Below, piece after piece: positions 43,387-55,889 of a DNA stretch of 64,000 bases; position 1 is the stretch's first letter, and every line of letters starts with the position of its first letter. The position numbers and the translations under genes were made by a program. The notes beneath the pieces were generated by a model that did no database searches, had not been told where the DNA came from, and saw only the letters and a program-made list of their open reading frames with translations. Origin of the DNA: Gnetum montanum (Eukaryota; Streptophyta; Gnetopsida; Gnetales; Gnetaceae); assembly GCA_015680685.1 (NCBI GenBank), contig MNCI01015499.1, positions 262,045 through 326,044 of the forward strand, given 5' to 3'.

Positions 43387-45560
43387 TCCTTAGTATTTTC
43401 CAACAATAGATGGGTAGTGGTGTGGAAGTCTTCATGGATGACTTTTCCACCTATGGAGGTACATTTAAGCAAGCCTTGGACCACCTTGAGCAAGTATTGA
43501 AGAGATGTGTTGAAACAAACTTGTGGCTCAATTGGCAAAAGAGCCATCTCATGGTCTAAGAAGGCATTGTACTAGGGCATAGAATCACTCAAGAAGGGAT
43601 TGAGGTAGACCTAGAAAAGATAAGGATCATCCAAGGAATTAGCTGTTAACTAGAGACAGTCAAAGATGTTCGGTCATTCCTTGAACACACTGGCTACTAT
43701 CGTCGATTCATAGAGAATTTCTCTAAGATCGTAAAACTGTTGGTAGAGCTTACAAAGAAAGATGCACCTTTCATCTGGGCCAAAGAATATGAACATGCAT
43801 TCCAACAGTTAAAGGAGAAACATGTAGAGACACCAATCCTAAGAGCACCAGATTGGTCTAGACCTTTCCACATCATGACGGATGCATCTAACTATGCCTT
43901 GGGAGTAGTGCTCATGCAGATGGATGATAAGAAACACCCATACTACATCCACTACGTAAGACAAAGCATTATGGAAGCATAATTAAATTACACCACCATG
44001 GAAAAAGAATTAATGGTAGTGGTGTATTCTCTAGAAAAGTTCTGGGACTATGTGCTTGGCTACAAATTATTTGTGCACATGGACCATAGTGCAATCTGCT
44101 TCCTCATGAATAAGCCAATGGTGAGCCCTCGTGTCATACAATGGCTTATGATCTTGTAGGAATTCGATCTCACAATGGTAGATTGTAAAAAAACTGAGAA
44201 TGTGGTTGTTGATCATCTCTCTTGCTAAAGATGGGATAATAAAGAGGAGGAGGGCCTGCTCTCTGATCAGTTTCTAGACGAACTTCTCTTTATAGGAGCA
44301 ATAAATGAACAAACGCTCACAGAAACAACATGGTACAATGGCATCCTCACTTATCTTCTCACTTAGGAGATGCCACAAGATTTTGACTTCAGAAAGAAGT
44401 AACAATTTCTTCATCAAGCCAAATATTTCATGGAAATCAATGAACACCTTTACAAGGTGTGCACTGATGGCCTGATTCGTTGGTGTGTCCCTGATGAAGA
44501 TCAATTGCACATTCTCTAGGATTCTCACGAAAGACCTTGTGGAGGCCACTATGTAGGGAGATGCATGGTCATAAAATTCATGATGGTAGGATACTATTGG
44601 CCTACACTCTTTCGGGATGCTCTCTAATTCATGAAATCTTGTGAACGTTGTGAACGTGATGGGGGGATGACTGCTTGCATAGAAGGTCCTCAACAATGGA
44701 TTCAACCACTGGAATCTTTTGACATATGGGGCATTAACTTCATGGGTCTCATCACACCCATGTCAAATAAAAAGGCATATATTATCATAGTAGTGGACTA
44801 CTGTAGAAAATGGATAGAAGTAGTAGCTGTTATTGATTATACATTGTCCACTGCTACTAGATTTATACAACAAAATATTGTAAATAGGTTTGAGGGTGCC
44901 ACGTTCACAAATTTCTAACAATGAAACTCATTTCATATGTGGCACTTTTATAAAGTTAATGCAATGCTTAGGGGTTGAACATAAATTAACAACATCCTAC
45001 CACCCCAAGCCAATGGTCAAGCAAAGGTAACTAACTGGGAGATCAGAAAAATACTAACATAGACCATTAGCAAGTATAGGAAAGATTGGAGTACAAAATT
45101 TAACAATGTCCTTAACATGGAAACTTCCTATTTGCTATTCTCCCTATGAGTTGATGTACGAAAAACGTCCAACACTTTCGATTCAATTCAAGCTTTGTAC
45201 ACTCTCAACAAGCTTTAATTTGAATCTTAACCTGATTCTAGCACAAAAAGAAAGATTGATCAATTTGAATGTGCTAGATGAAAACTAATTGGTGGTCCTA
45301 TCTTTGAATGAGGTGCACAAGGCATTTAGCAAGCAACATCATGACCTAAGAATATGAAAGGTAAAACTTTAACCATGAGATAAGGTCCTCTATTGAAACC
45401 CCACGCATGTACCCCAGAAGGTAAAATTTCAAACATTATGGAAGGGACCTTACATAATTGATCAAACCTTTTCCTCTAGGGCCATGTTACTCTACAAACT
45501 TGAAAACCCAAATAAAAAGTAATTGGTCAACATCCAACAAGTAAAACCTTTTCTTGAACT
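43387..45560 (+). pseudogene. Element C RT C-terminus, RNase H and integrase
   Basis: RT resumes with EVFMDDFSTYGG, the Athila form of the YxDD catalytic motif, then LGHRITQEGIEVD and GYYRRFIENFSKI. RNase H: PFHIMTDASNYALGVVL, and YTTMEKELMVVVYSLEKF after a stop. Integrase: zinc region HERPCGGHYVG...CERCERDGG, core FDIWGINFMGLI, then ANGQAKVTN. Many stops and at least one frameshift near 44890-44990 make it a dead gene. It is the direct continuation of 23310-25145 across element B. Confidence 0.85.
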
Positions 45561-46796
45561 AAGATAGGCTAGTGCAACTTCCACCTCGATGGATGGACAA
45601 CCATGTTCCATTTTTCGGATCTCCTCCTTCCAACTCAATCATGGGGGAGATGGCCAATCATACTAATAATCCATATGGCTTCTCAGTTTTTCTAATTTTT
45701 GTTTTTCATGTTTTTTATTTTTACTAATTATTTATTTTACGAATTTTTTATTTTGAAATTTTTCAAATTTTACACCATTGTTAGTACATTTGCGCCTTTC
45801 TTGATTATTTTACACTTTCTTATATATTTTCCTTTGTTTTGTTTTGTTCAAGTGCGATATTTCCTTATTTCCATAGGACATAATGTCATTGTTGTTGTTT
45901 ACTAATGATGGTTTGTGTTTAATATTGTGATTGTTGATGTCTAGTTTCTATTTTTGAATTCTAATGTCTAATGACTTTGACATGGTTTATTTTTCATGGA
46001 ACAGGCAATGAGTCCACGTCATCTACCCATCTAATAAACTCTATGGTTTTTCTTATTTTGGGAATTTGAGTTCCCTTCCATTAAAGAAACTTTTAATCAA
46101 TCAATGACCTTGGTATTTCAGGAATTAGGAAGGATTCAAAGGTTTGTAAAGGATGCGACTTCAAGGGAACTCAATACTCTTTTTACTCTTTTACTTGCTT
46201 GAGTGCTTGAGTGTTTTTCATGAACTTCTTAACGTTCCATTCCAACCACTAATAAGAAGTCAAATAAAGTCTTTGCATGGTGTGGTTCCCATTCAAAAAT
46301 TCAAAAAATAAAAAATAAAAATAAAAAACCATGGGCATTCAAAGCACACCCCTTAAACAAAATAAATGAATAAGTCTTTGCATGGTATGGTTCCCATCGA
46401 AAAAAAAGAGAAAAAAATGATGATGGAAATTCAAAGCACACTCCTTAGATAAATATACAAGCTACGAGCATTGGTTATGGGACTAAAAAGACATGCACCC
46501 ATGGCTGAAGGTCCGCTTTAACTAAGGCCCTCTTTCAGTTTCTACTTCTCTCTTTTCTTCTCTTTATGGGATGGTGGTTGTTTTGTAGAAGCACTCTTGT
46601 GTCTCGTGTGGGTGAATTAGTCTTAGAGTGGTGATGTGAAGTCACTGAAAATGGTTGGTTTTGGTCTGGACTAAGGATGGATCTTCTCAAGTCATTTTAA
46701 ATACAAATTCCACAAGGGACTTCTTATGACCTTAATTCAGAATTCCATTCCACCTTTTTCATCATCCATCCATGCTACCATAACTCACGTCATTGC
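45561..46796 (+). other. Non-coding 3' spacer of element C
   Basis: AT-rich sequence after pol with two copies of a block containing GTCTTTGCATGG...GGTTCCCAT (46278 and 46372). The same block occurs inverted in element A at 15640-15740. TSD copy ATTGC (46792-46796) precedes element E. Confidence 0.65.
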
Positions 46797-48326
46797 TGAA
46801 ACACCACCAAATTCAGGCTCCCAAGTCTCAACTGTAGATTTGTTTAAGTGTCAAAACTTAAGAATTTTTTTCTAGGTGTTGAGACTATGTTCCCACTATC
46901 AGGACTATGCTCCAAAGCATAGTCAATGTAGTTGATGCCAACTACCTAGATTTGTAAGATTTTTCTAAGTGTTGATAGTAGTTGCAGAATTTTCTAAGTG
47001 TCCTAACTATGCTCCCCCTATTGGGACTATGCTTCACAATGTAGTCAGCACGAAAATGTCCAATTTTGTAGATTTTCCTAAGTGTCAAGGTAGAAGTTGT
47101 CAGGCTTAGTTGGCATGTAAGAAACAATTCAGCAGATTTTCTAACTTTTAAGGCTATGCTCCCTACTATGCTCCAAAGTGTAGTTAGCGTAGTCTACATG
47201 AGGACATTAATTCTTGCCATATATTTTTTAAGTGTCAAGGGTACACTTTCCTTGTCGAGACTATGATCTAGAGCATAGTCAGTGTAGTTTGCATTGGGCC
47301 TCATCTTTTGGAAAAATATGTCTAACTGTTGGGCTACACTCTAGAGCATAGTTAGCATAGTTATGCAGAACTACCTTCAAAAGCCTTAAGAACTCAACAT
47401 CAGCTTGCATCTTAGCTCCAACATTCCTTCAACAAGAAAGATTAGCAAATTACATTTCGTTTGCATCCCCCATTTTCCCCAAAATTATACCTATGCTTAA
47501 CACCACTTGAAAGAGTGGATAGCGTAGTCTCAGAGCATAGTCTCTAAAACTACACTATTTTGCATTATTTTCAGGTGCTTTGCGGTTTGTTTGGCATTCA
47601 CACATGTAGTCTTGGTAGCATAGTCATAGTTTGGTGGTCTCACAGGGTCCATTAGTGCACACCAATAGAACACCATTTGCTTCAGTGGGAGCATAGTTGG
47701 GGCTAATCTAGTCCCAGCTACCCCTCTACCACGTGGTGTCCAATCTATGACTCACACTAACCTTAGGCGTATAAATACCCCAATGCTTCACATTTTAGTG
47801 GTTGGGAATATAAAAGCAAAGTTGGCATTTGAAGTAATTGATTTACATTTTAGCATTTGGCAAACTTAGAGCACACTTGGAATTCTTGGGAAGACACCAT
47901 TGCACACCACAACTACATCATTGCACACTGCCTAGCACACCGTTGACCATTGCAACTCATAGGACACTATGGTAGCCAACCTGGTAGGCTTGGACTTCAT
48001 GAAAAATGTCAGTTTTCATGGCCTAGACACCTTGAGACAGTGACTATGCTTACCTATTATGCTTGTTTGTACACCACATACCCCCTCAACTCTCTTTGCA
48101 ATTAACTATGCTCACCCCTGTGGGCATCACGAACATTGCAAACACTATGCAAACCCTTGACATTCGTTTTATCATAACACCCATAAGTCCTAGTTTGATC
48201 AACAAGACCATTTTGGGCATGTCGCCTCTATTCCCAACAAGCCCTCATACAGATATAGGGTTGAGGCTGTGCAACCATGGACCTCTTGGTGTACCATTGT
48301 AGCCTCCAATGTTTTTGGTTGCTATA
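46797..48326 (+). mobile_element. 5' LTR of element E (1530 bp)
   Basis: It starts TGAAACACCACCAAATTCAG. The U3 contains the AGCATAGTC array; TATA box TATAAATA at 47770-47777. The end (near GCTATA, 48326) is set by alignment with the 3' LTR end and by the primer-binding site at 48329. Confidence 0.85.
46880..47720. repeat. GACTATGCTC / GAGCATAGTC inverted-motif array in E U3
   Basis: At least eight clusters pair GACTATGCTCC with GAGCATAGTC a few bases apart, for example GACTATGCTCCAAAGCATAG near 46910, each spaced about 80-120 bp. The 3' LTR repeats this at 53998-54840. It lies upstream of the TATA box. Confidence 0.85.
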
Positions 48327-48899
48327 GTTTTCTGGCACTAGAAGAAGGGCCTTCATCATTTCCTTCTTTAGCCTATCCCCTGGTTGTTGCCTTGTGTGTT
48401 CTGTACACCATTGGTGTAGACTGAAACCCATAGTCAACTCCCCTAGAACTCTACCTAACAACACCAAACCATATACTTTACACTTAACCCAATTCTATGT
48501 GCTCAACAGAGTGTAGCTGGCTCCAGTGTGGTGAGCATAATCGGCTCTAAGTGTAGTCCCAGAGTTGATCATTTTTCAGCAACTTATATTTAGTCATTTT
48601 TTCTATGCATTTTAGAGTTAGTCATTTTTTTGTGTTTTTATACTTAGTCATTTTTCTACACTTTTACACTTAGTCATTTTTTCAGCAATTTTATACTTAG
48701 TTGTTATTCTCTCCATTCTCGCACTTATTCATTTTTTTCTAGGTTTTGCAAACAATCACTCTTTACATTTTATTTTTGCATCATGAACCCTAAACAACCC
48801 TCAACCTCCACCTTGAGCATAGTTGTTGTCTAGCATAGTGGGAGATTGCAATTGACCTTCCTAAGGTTGGGGGTCCTGTCCAGGTAGAGAGGTAATCTC

Positions 48900-50115
48900 T
48901 TAGGCAACATAACCTACCTCTTAACTTCATTGTGCTCAATGATGAGCAATATAACTTTTTTTATCAAAAGATCCAAGCAGGTTTGTACATAGACCACCAA
49001 GAAATGGAAAAAAAACGTAGTTTTGAGCTTATGTACTGAAATGAGAGGAAGTGGTTCCTTATGATTTTGACTTATTTTGCTCACAAAGGCCTACCAGTGG
49101 ATGCTGAACAATCTCATCCAAAACATGGTTCGAAAGGTAGGGATTGACTAGTAGGAGCCTTTGTAGGAGGATTTGGATGAGTTTGAAGCTCGATCTAAGC
49201 ATGATGACTTACTTCATGCCTTGTTTCAATAGATAACCTTTGTCTCCATTGTCTCATCAATCTATCCTTTTGGAGACAGTCATCAACTAGGTGTCACAAC
49301 CTAGGTTTGTGCTTGTGGTGGTCATCCACCAAACATAGTAAACACATTAGGAGGTTTCACTTCCTTTTAGCTTTCCTATAGGCATGCCTTTTTTCATAAC
49401 TTTGTGGCCTATTTAGCCTATGTAGCCTTTTGTGCCTTTTACCATTGCACCTACGCAACCTTATCTGCACACCGTGCACATATCTCAGCTGCATACAACT
49501 TAGGCATCATTCACTCTACCGCCTATCATGCCTTAGCCACATATGGCTCATGTGTTATTTGCCCAATTGCTTATCATGCCTCAGCCTCATACAGCTTGGG
49601 CATCATTTGTCCCGTTGCCTGTCATGTTGGCACCCTTCATAATGGCCCAACTCAGAAACACATGGTGGAGGCTGGGGGTTGTGTCTATGTCATAGCCCAT
49701 GCAACAAACATTATGTATGGTCACACAACTCAAAACCAAGTCATCGATCACCCAAATAACATAGTGAGTAGCACAATTGATGCATCCCATCACAACTTTT
49801 ACATGGCTTTGCAGGATGATATACAAAGTATGATTGACAAGGGCTAGTTGTCTTTGATGCAACCAACTTGGTGCACCCCCAAAACCAATCAATGGGGGTT
49901 TATAAGGATCCTCTCAATGCAAATAATGCAAGGTACATCATCTATGCTATTAGTGTTAGTGATGATGAAGAACCAACGCAGGAACCATTTGTGATTTGCG
50001 CATCCTCTAATGACGTCAGGACCTCCTCATCCTCAACTAGTTCAAGAATCCCCTTTGTTATTAGGACATCACCTCGAGCATCCAGAACATCCTTTGTGGT
50101 TAGGGTCTTATAGCA
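48900..50115 (+). pseudogene. gag remnants of element E
   Basis: At 48945-49040 the plus strand encodes DEQYNFFYQKIQAG and DHQEMEKKRSFEL, matching the B gag N-terminus. Around 49800-49935 it encodes ALQDDIQSMIDKG and QNQSMGVYKDPLNANNARYI, matching the region after B's zinc knuckle, then PFVIRTSPR and FVVRVL, matching the PYVVRVPP repeats. The whole gag core (B 28245-29042) is missing between them, and the segment at 49400-49650 is a degenerate repeat-like frame with Ala, Tyr and His. Confidence 0.75.
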
Positions 50116-50909
50116 TGTTGTAGCAGCAACAACCCAATCACCCTTTGTCATAAGGGTGCTGCAACATGCAGATTCCCCACCTATTTAGAGTTTGGTGGTG
50201 GGCCATGCATTAGTCCTTGTTTGCCCAAAGGCCCATCTTGCAACCAATACCAATAGGAAATCAAGATGACAACCTAGGAGTCCCAATGAGCACCTTGTTG
50301 ATCGAATGCCTAGGCAACACCAAGAGCAAAGGGCACTAGGCCCACCAAAGCCTATCCCTTTATCTTCCATCCTAATGGCTCAACTAATCGAAGAGGCCAC
50401 TACAAAAAAGCAACAAAAAATAAAGCACTAAGGCTCCAAAGCAAACAAAACAAACAAAGCCCAAATCTCCTCCATGAGAGAGTTATCTCTTGGGACATAT
50501 GGAAGAGATGAAGGCCAACAACAAAGTAGTAGATAGTGGCAAAGACTTCCTTGATGCATTGGCCTAGGTCAAGTAAGCTTTAAAACAGAAAAACATAACA
50601 TTAAGCCTATATGACTTGATAATGACCTCCTTCACCCACTATGAAGCATTAGTTTACATGTTGACCTCTATCCCTATCATGGAGGATATCCTAGAAGATA
50701 AGCAATCCATGCACACTATGATGTTGCCTCCTCCCTTGTAGGAATTGAGTTCAATGCCCCTGGCATTTTGCATTGAGATGATCAAGGTGAACCCTAAGAA
50801 GGATCAAGTCATTATTATCGGTAGAATTGCAAAATAATGACTTGATCTAGTCATTATTTTGCAAAGCTATGTCGAAGGAGCAATCCAGTTGGGGTAATGC
50901 AAAATTTGC

Positions 50910-51284
50910 AGGGTGCATGTCGATGATGGGGCAGCGACCAACATCATCCCCTACACAGTCATTGACAAACTTAGTCTTGTTAATCAAATTAAACCCACAA
51001 AGACAACATGCCTAAAATCCTTTAATCAATCATGTGTTGTTGTAAGGGGAATGGCCACAATAGCCTTCATGAAAGGGGACCAATTCCCCACCACTGTTGA
51101 ATTTATTGTGATTAAGGAGATGTCAGGTTTCAACCTAATCTTAGGTAGGCCTTGGCTTGCCCAACTGCAAACCATCTCCTCCCCTATCCATCAGAAAATC
51201 CACCTTCCATATGAAGGTGGAGGGGTTATCATATATGGTGACAATGCAGCCCCTTTAACCATTAGCAACATTGACATTGAATAA
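50910..51284 (+). pseudogene. Aspartic protease of element E
   Basis: HVDDGAATNIIPYTVIDKL, MKGDQFPTTVEFIVIKEM, FNLILGRPWLAQLQ and IHLPYEGGGVIIYG match element B's protease almost throughout. The open part runs 124 codons. It is the best preserved coding piece of E. It lies upstream of the repeat block, as in B. Confidence 0.8.
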
Positions 51285-51776
51285 GGATCAGAGGTGGAGT
51301 TCCTTGATGACATAGCTTCTGTGAAATATGAAGGCAAAAAATGTTAGGTAGACCAACCTGAGGAGCCAACAGGAGCCCCTAGCCTTCAAGAGAAAGCTTT
51401 GTCGGTAGAATTGCCCTTTGACATAGCTGACAAAGGTCAAGGCAAGTATCGTATCATACCGTCCAGGCTCTACACGCCCCCTAACCCACACTAGATTAGG
51501 AAACAACTGTAGGACTAAGGCATCCCCTTGGTCTAAATAGGTGATCGGTGCTTGCTTGCCCTTCTTTTGCATGCTTTGCTTGTTCACATTTTGTTTGCAT
51601 TTTATGTTAGTTTGGTTGTTCACATTTTTGCATTGTTTGCCTTATTATGCATTTATTTCTTTTGTTCGTGCATTTTTGCTAAATTTACATTTTAGCTTGG
51701 TTACTTTAGCAGTTAGTTTACACATGAAAAATAGTAAAAGCATAAAAATCATAAAACAAAAATTCCAAAAATAATG

Positions 51777-52460
51777 GCTTGCCATGGTCCTAAACTGGAA
51801 CACCATGGCCTGAAAAGGCCTTAAACTAGCTCATGGCCCTTCAAGGCTTAAAATTGACAATCTTTTTCCCTTCAACACTTCGCCTGGGATGGCCTTAAAC
51901 TACCATTGTGGCCTAAATTGGCCTAACATTATCACTTTTTGCATTGCTTTCCCTTCATTTATGCATTAAAACAGATGTTACTTAATGCTTTTCCTAGTTG
52001 ATTTTATAGAACTTTGCAAGAACACATGAGCATATCTAGCATGTAGCACCATACCTCACTGAAGCAAGGTAAGCACTCATCTACTATGATGTTAAACTAG
52101 CAACCAAACCTCTAGTCTACTATGACTATAAATTAGCATAGCAATGGTTTGCTATGACTATAAACTTTCATAGACCATCCACCATGATGCAAAACTGACA
52201 CAACAAGTTTGCTATGACTATAAACTAGCACAAACCATCTGTCATGATGCAAAATTAGCACAACTCATCCTTGGATCATGATGTTAAACTAGTACAACAT
52301 CCACCATATGCTACAATGTTAAATTAGCACCGAGAGCAATCTACTAGGACTATAAATTAGCATATCACGGTCTACCAGGACCTTAAATTGGGTTCACGGT
52401 CTACTAGGACCCTAAACTAACACATCATACAGTCTACTAGGACTTTAAACTAGGTTTGTA
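51777..52460. repeat. ATGRCNNTAAACT repeats of element E
   Basis: The first group (51777-51935; CATGGCCTTAAACTAG-like) resembles B blocks 1 and 2. After about 130 bp of AT-rich sequence a second group (52080-52460; CTATGACTATAAACTAGCA, CTACTAGGACTTTAAACTAG) resembles B block 3. B has 9 kb between the equivalent groups, containing the antisense gene and pol; E does not. Confidence 0.8.
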
Positions 52461-53910
52461 GTTCAACACACATAGTTCTACGGATAAGTGAGAAACAATA
52501 CTTCCAATTCCATACCATTTGCCCACATCTTGTGGGAAATGCAAGGGCATTGAAATCCTAGAGTGAACTTGCTATCATCATAAGAGGCCTTTGAAACATT
52601 TGCAGTGTCATTGCCCTTGGGTATTTTGCTGCTCTTCCAGAAATGTCCTTGGGCATTTTACTAATCTTCCGGAGCTCCTACCATAGTCAGTAGTGCTACC
52701 AACCCTAGGCCACACCTATAGCATTACCAACCTTAGGTATTTCATTATTACTTGGAGCTTTCAGCATCAACACAATCCTTTGGAGTAGTGGTAGCATTAA
52801 GGCCCTTGTCATCTCGCCTACTCTATCGAGCTCTTACCATTGCTTGAGCACTTACCTCTAGTGTGGTTGCTAGAGCTTTTGTAGGTTTCTCACTCTAGCA
52901 CCTGCACTGGTTTTCCTACAATAGTTCTCCAAGCTCTTGCAACTGGTCCAACACTTGTGGCACTTGCAGCATCCTCATAGCTAGTAGTTTTCTCTCATCT
53001 CATGGTGTTTGGTTGTTTTCTTATTTTTATTTACATTGTGTTTATAGGATGAAGCCTTGGAGGTAGTCATGTAGAGACATATCTCATCGTAGTGGCAAGT
53101 CACCACATTGATTTGATGTGCATAATTAGACTAGCCAAGCCACTCAAGAGTGCACATTCCTAGTCATAGCCTATTTGCATTTACCGATTTATTTTGCATT
53201 TCCCTACCTTCCCTTACATCACCAAGCTTGCAACCCCTTCAATGCACATGACACCCTCTTTATGACAACTGCAGAACCCATAGCAGATGTAATGTAACTC
53301 ATCCTATGGAGCATCTTTGTGGGTTGGACAAAGCCCAAACAAACATAACCACTTATTCCACGGATGTGACATGGTTACACTAAAGCAAAGCCTATTATGT
53401 GGCATGTAGCCCACCTGATGAAAAGGATCTTGTAGCTGGCATCTCGTAATGTGCAGAACCCAGAGTGGGTTCGTTGTAGCCACAAAAAAGAAAAAAAATC
53501 CAAAAGAAAAAAAGCAAGGAAAAAGGGGAAAAACATGTCCCTAAGCAAAATTAGTAGAGCTACAATTTCACAACTGGTCCAATCCTAAATCCACATTGAC
53601 CTTCTCATAAGCATTCCAATGAGAGGTCACCATTTTGGTGATAAGCCACCTTGGTGCCATAATCATTGTCAGTCATGCTAACTCTGCATCTTACAATTTC
53701 ACTATCTATATTTCATTCCCTTGTTACCCAACACATTCCCTATGCCCTTTACGCACAACATACCATTACCCTCAATACTTTTAAGCATGGTGAAGTGACA
53801 TCCAATCTGGCACCAACGCATGATGTTGGTGCCACACCTGCTATGGTGTTTTACATTCTTTGTCGACATCTCTTGGGCCACTCCTTCAGACGTCAACAAA
53901 CAGGGGCCAA
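52461..53910 (+). other. 3' untranslated region of element E with polypurine tract
   Basis: No coding sequence was recognised. It ends CAACAAACAGGGGCCAA, the polypurine tract, immediately before the 3' LTR. A stretch at 53860-53910 closely tracks B's 42070-42118. Confidence 0.7.
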
Positions 53911-55450
53911 TGAAACACCACCAAATTCAAGCTCCTTGGTCTAAACTGTATATTTTTCTAAGTGTCAAAACTTGGTAAATTTTCTTCTAATTGTTTTGAC
54001 TATGCTCCCCACTGCTGGGACTACGCTCTAGAGGGTAGTCAGTGTAGTTAACACGAACTACCCAAATTTGCAAGATTTTTCTAAGTGTTGACAACAGCTA
54101 TAGAATTTTCTAAGTGTCTTGACTATGCTCCCCTTGCTGAGACTATGCTCCACAATGCAGTTAACATAGTTAACATGGAAATGGCCAATTTTGCAAATTT
54201 ACCTACATATCAAGGTAGAAGATATTAGGCTTGGTTAGCATGGAAGAAATAGTTCGGTAGATTTTTTAACTTCTGAGGCTATGCTCCATACTACGCTCTA
54301 GAGCATATTTAGCATAGTCTACATGAGGACATTAGTTCATGCCAGATTTTTCTAAGTATTAAGGCTACGCTTTCCCTATTGGGACTATGCTCAAAAGCAT
54401 AGTTAACATGGTCTGTATTGGGCCTTATGTTTTGGCAAAATTTGTCTAACTGTTGGGCTATGCTCTAGAGCATAGTCAGTGTAGTCATGAAGAACTACCT
54501 TCAGAAGCCTCCAAAACTTAGCACTGGCCTGCATCTTAGCTCCAACATTCCCTTGGTAAGTAAGATTAGCAATTTGCATTTTGTTTGCACCCCCCATTTG
54601 ACCCAAAATTTTACCTACGCTTGACATCACTTGAAAGAGTGAACAACGTAGTCCCAGACCGTAGTCTCCAAAACTGCACTATTTTGCATTGTTTTTAGGT
54701 ACTTTGTGATCTATTTAGCATTCACACATGTAGTCTTGGTAGTATAGTCATAGTTTGGTGGTCTCACGGGGTCCATTAGAACACATTAGTAGAACACCAT
54801 TTGCTTCGGTGGGAGCATAGTTGGGGCTAGCGTAGTCCTAACTACCCCTCTACCACATGGTGCCTAATCTGTGACTCACACTAACCCTAGGCCTATAAAT
54901 ACCGCAACGCTTCATGTTTTAGGGGTTGGAAATCTAAAAGCAAAGTTGGCATTTGAAGTAATTGATTAACATTTTAGCATTTGACAAACTTAGAGTGCAC
55001 TTGGCATTCTTAGGCAAACACCATTGAACATCACAACAACATTGTTGCACATTGCTGAGCACATCACCAACCACCGTAGCTCGCAGGACATTGTGGCAGC
55101 CAACCTAATAGGCTCAAACTTCACAACAGACATCAATTTTTGCTGCCTAGACACCCTGAGACTATGACTACAGTTACCTACAATGCCTATTTGTACATCG
55201 TATACCCCCTCAACTCTCTTTGCAATTAACTATTCTTGCCCCCGCGAGCATTGCAGACATTGTAAACATTATGCAAACCCTTGATACTCATTTCATTGTA
55301 ACACTTGTAAGTCCCAGTTTGATCAATAAGACTGTTCTGGGCACCTCACCTCCATTCCCAGCAAGCCCGTGTGTGGATGCAGGGTAGAGGTTGTGTGACT
55401 GTAGACCTCTCAATGTACCATTCTAGCCTTTGACATTTTCAATCACCACA
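53911..55450 (+). mobile_element. 3' LTR of element E (1540 bp)
   Basis: Matches 46797-48326 throughout. TATA box TATAAATA at 54894-54901; ends ATCACCACA at 55450. It is followed by ACTGC and then sequence belonging to element C. Confidence 0.85.
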
Positions 55451-55889
55451 ACTGCTAAGTTCTATGTTATGCTCTATGTCTTGGTTGGATGTGCTTGAAT
55501 TCTTGAATAGATTCTTCTTAGTTGGTCCCTAACTTTTCATGGTTGTTAATCAACTATGCAGCCCACGGACTCCTTAGTTGAGGCTATGCAAGGGTAACAA
55601 CAACATGAGCTTGCTATGAGGAGGATTCACTTGCATAGCTCTTGGTGCTTAATTAAGGTTCCTTACCTTAAACATTGTTACAATCCTATCTTTTGCATAT
55701 TCCATTGTGTATTCCACTCAATGCTACTTAACCTTTTATTTTAGTCATCTACTGAATCATTTTTATGAGCTCTAACACCCTATTCTCATATTTTAATATT
55801 GTTCTTGGCCTTTTAAGCTTTCATTTGACCCGAATTTCATCACAACAAGGATAAGTGCTAGGACCCACAGAATAATCACAATAAGGAGA

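Larger units (their letters stand above)
46797..55450 (+). mobile_element. Element E: non-autonomous Tat-like element (8.65 kb)
   Basis: LTRs at 46797-48326 and 53911-55450, flanked by ATTGC (46792-46796) and ACTGC (55451-55455), a one-mismatch TSD. The LTR start TGAAACACCACCAAATT, the primer-binding site TCTGGCACTAGAAG and the polypurine tract AGGGGCCAA are near those of B. The interior keeps pieces of gag, a protease and ATGRCNNTAAACT repeats, but no RT, RNase H, integrase or antisense gene. It would depend on a B-like partner for mobility. Confidence 0.88.

Noticed and set aside
49404-49847. 147-codon frame rich in Ala, Tyr and His in element E
   Set aside because: The first two thirds are a degenerate repeat (AYHA/SLGI segments). 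Only the last residues (LQDDIQSMIDKG) match gag, so it is not a separate gene.
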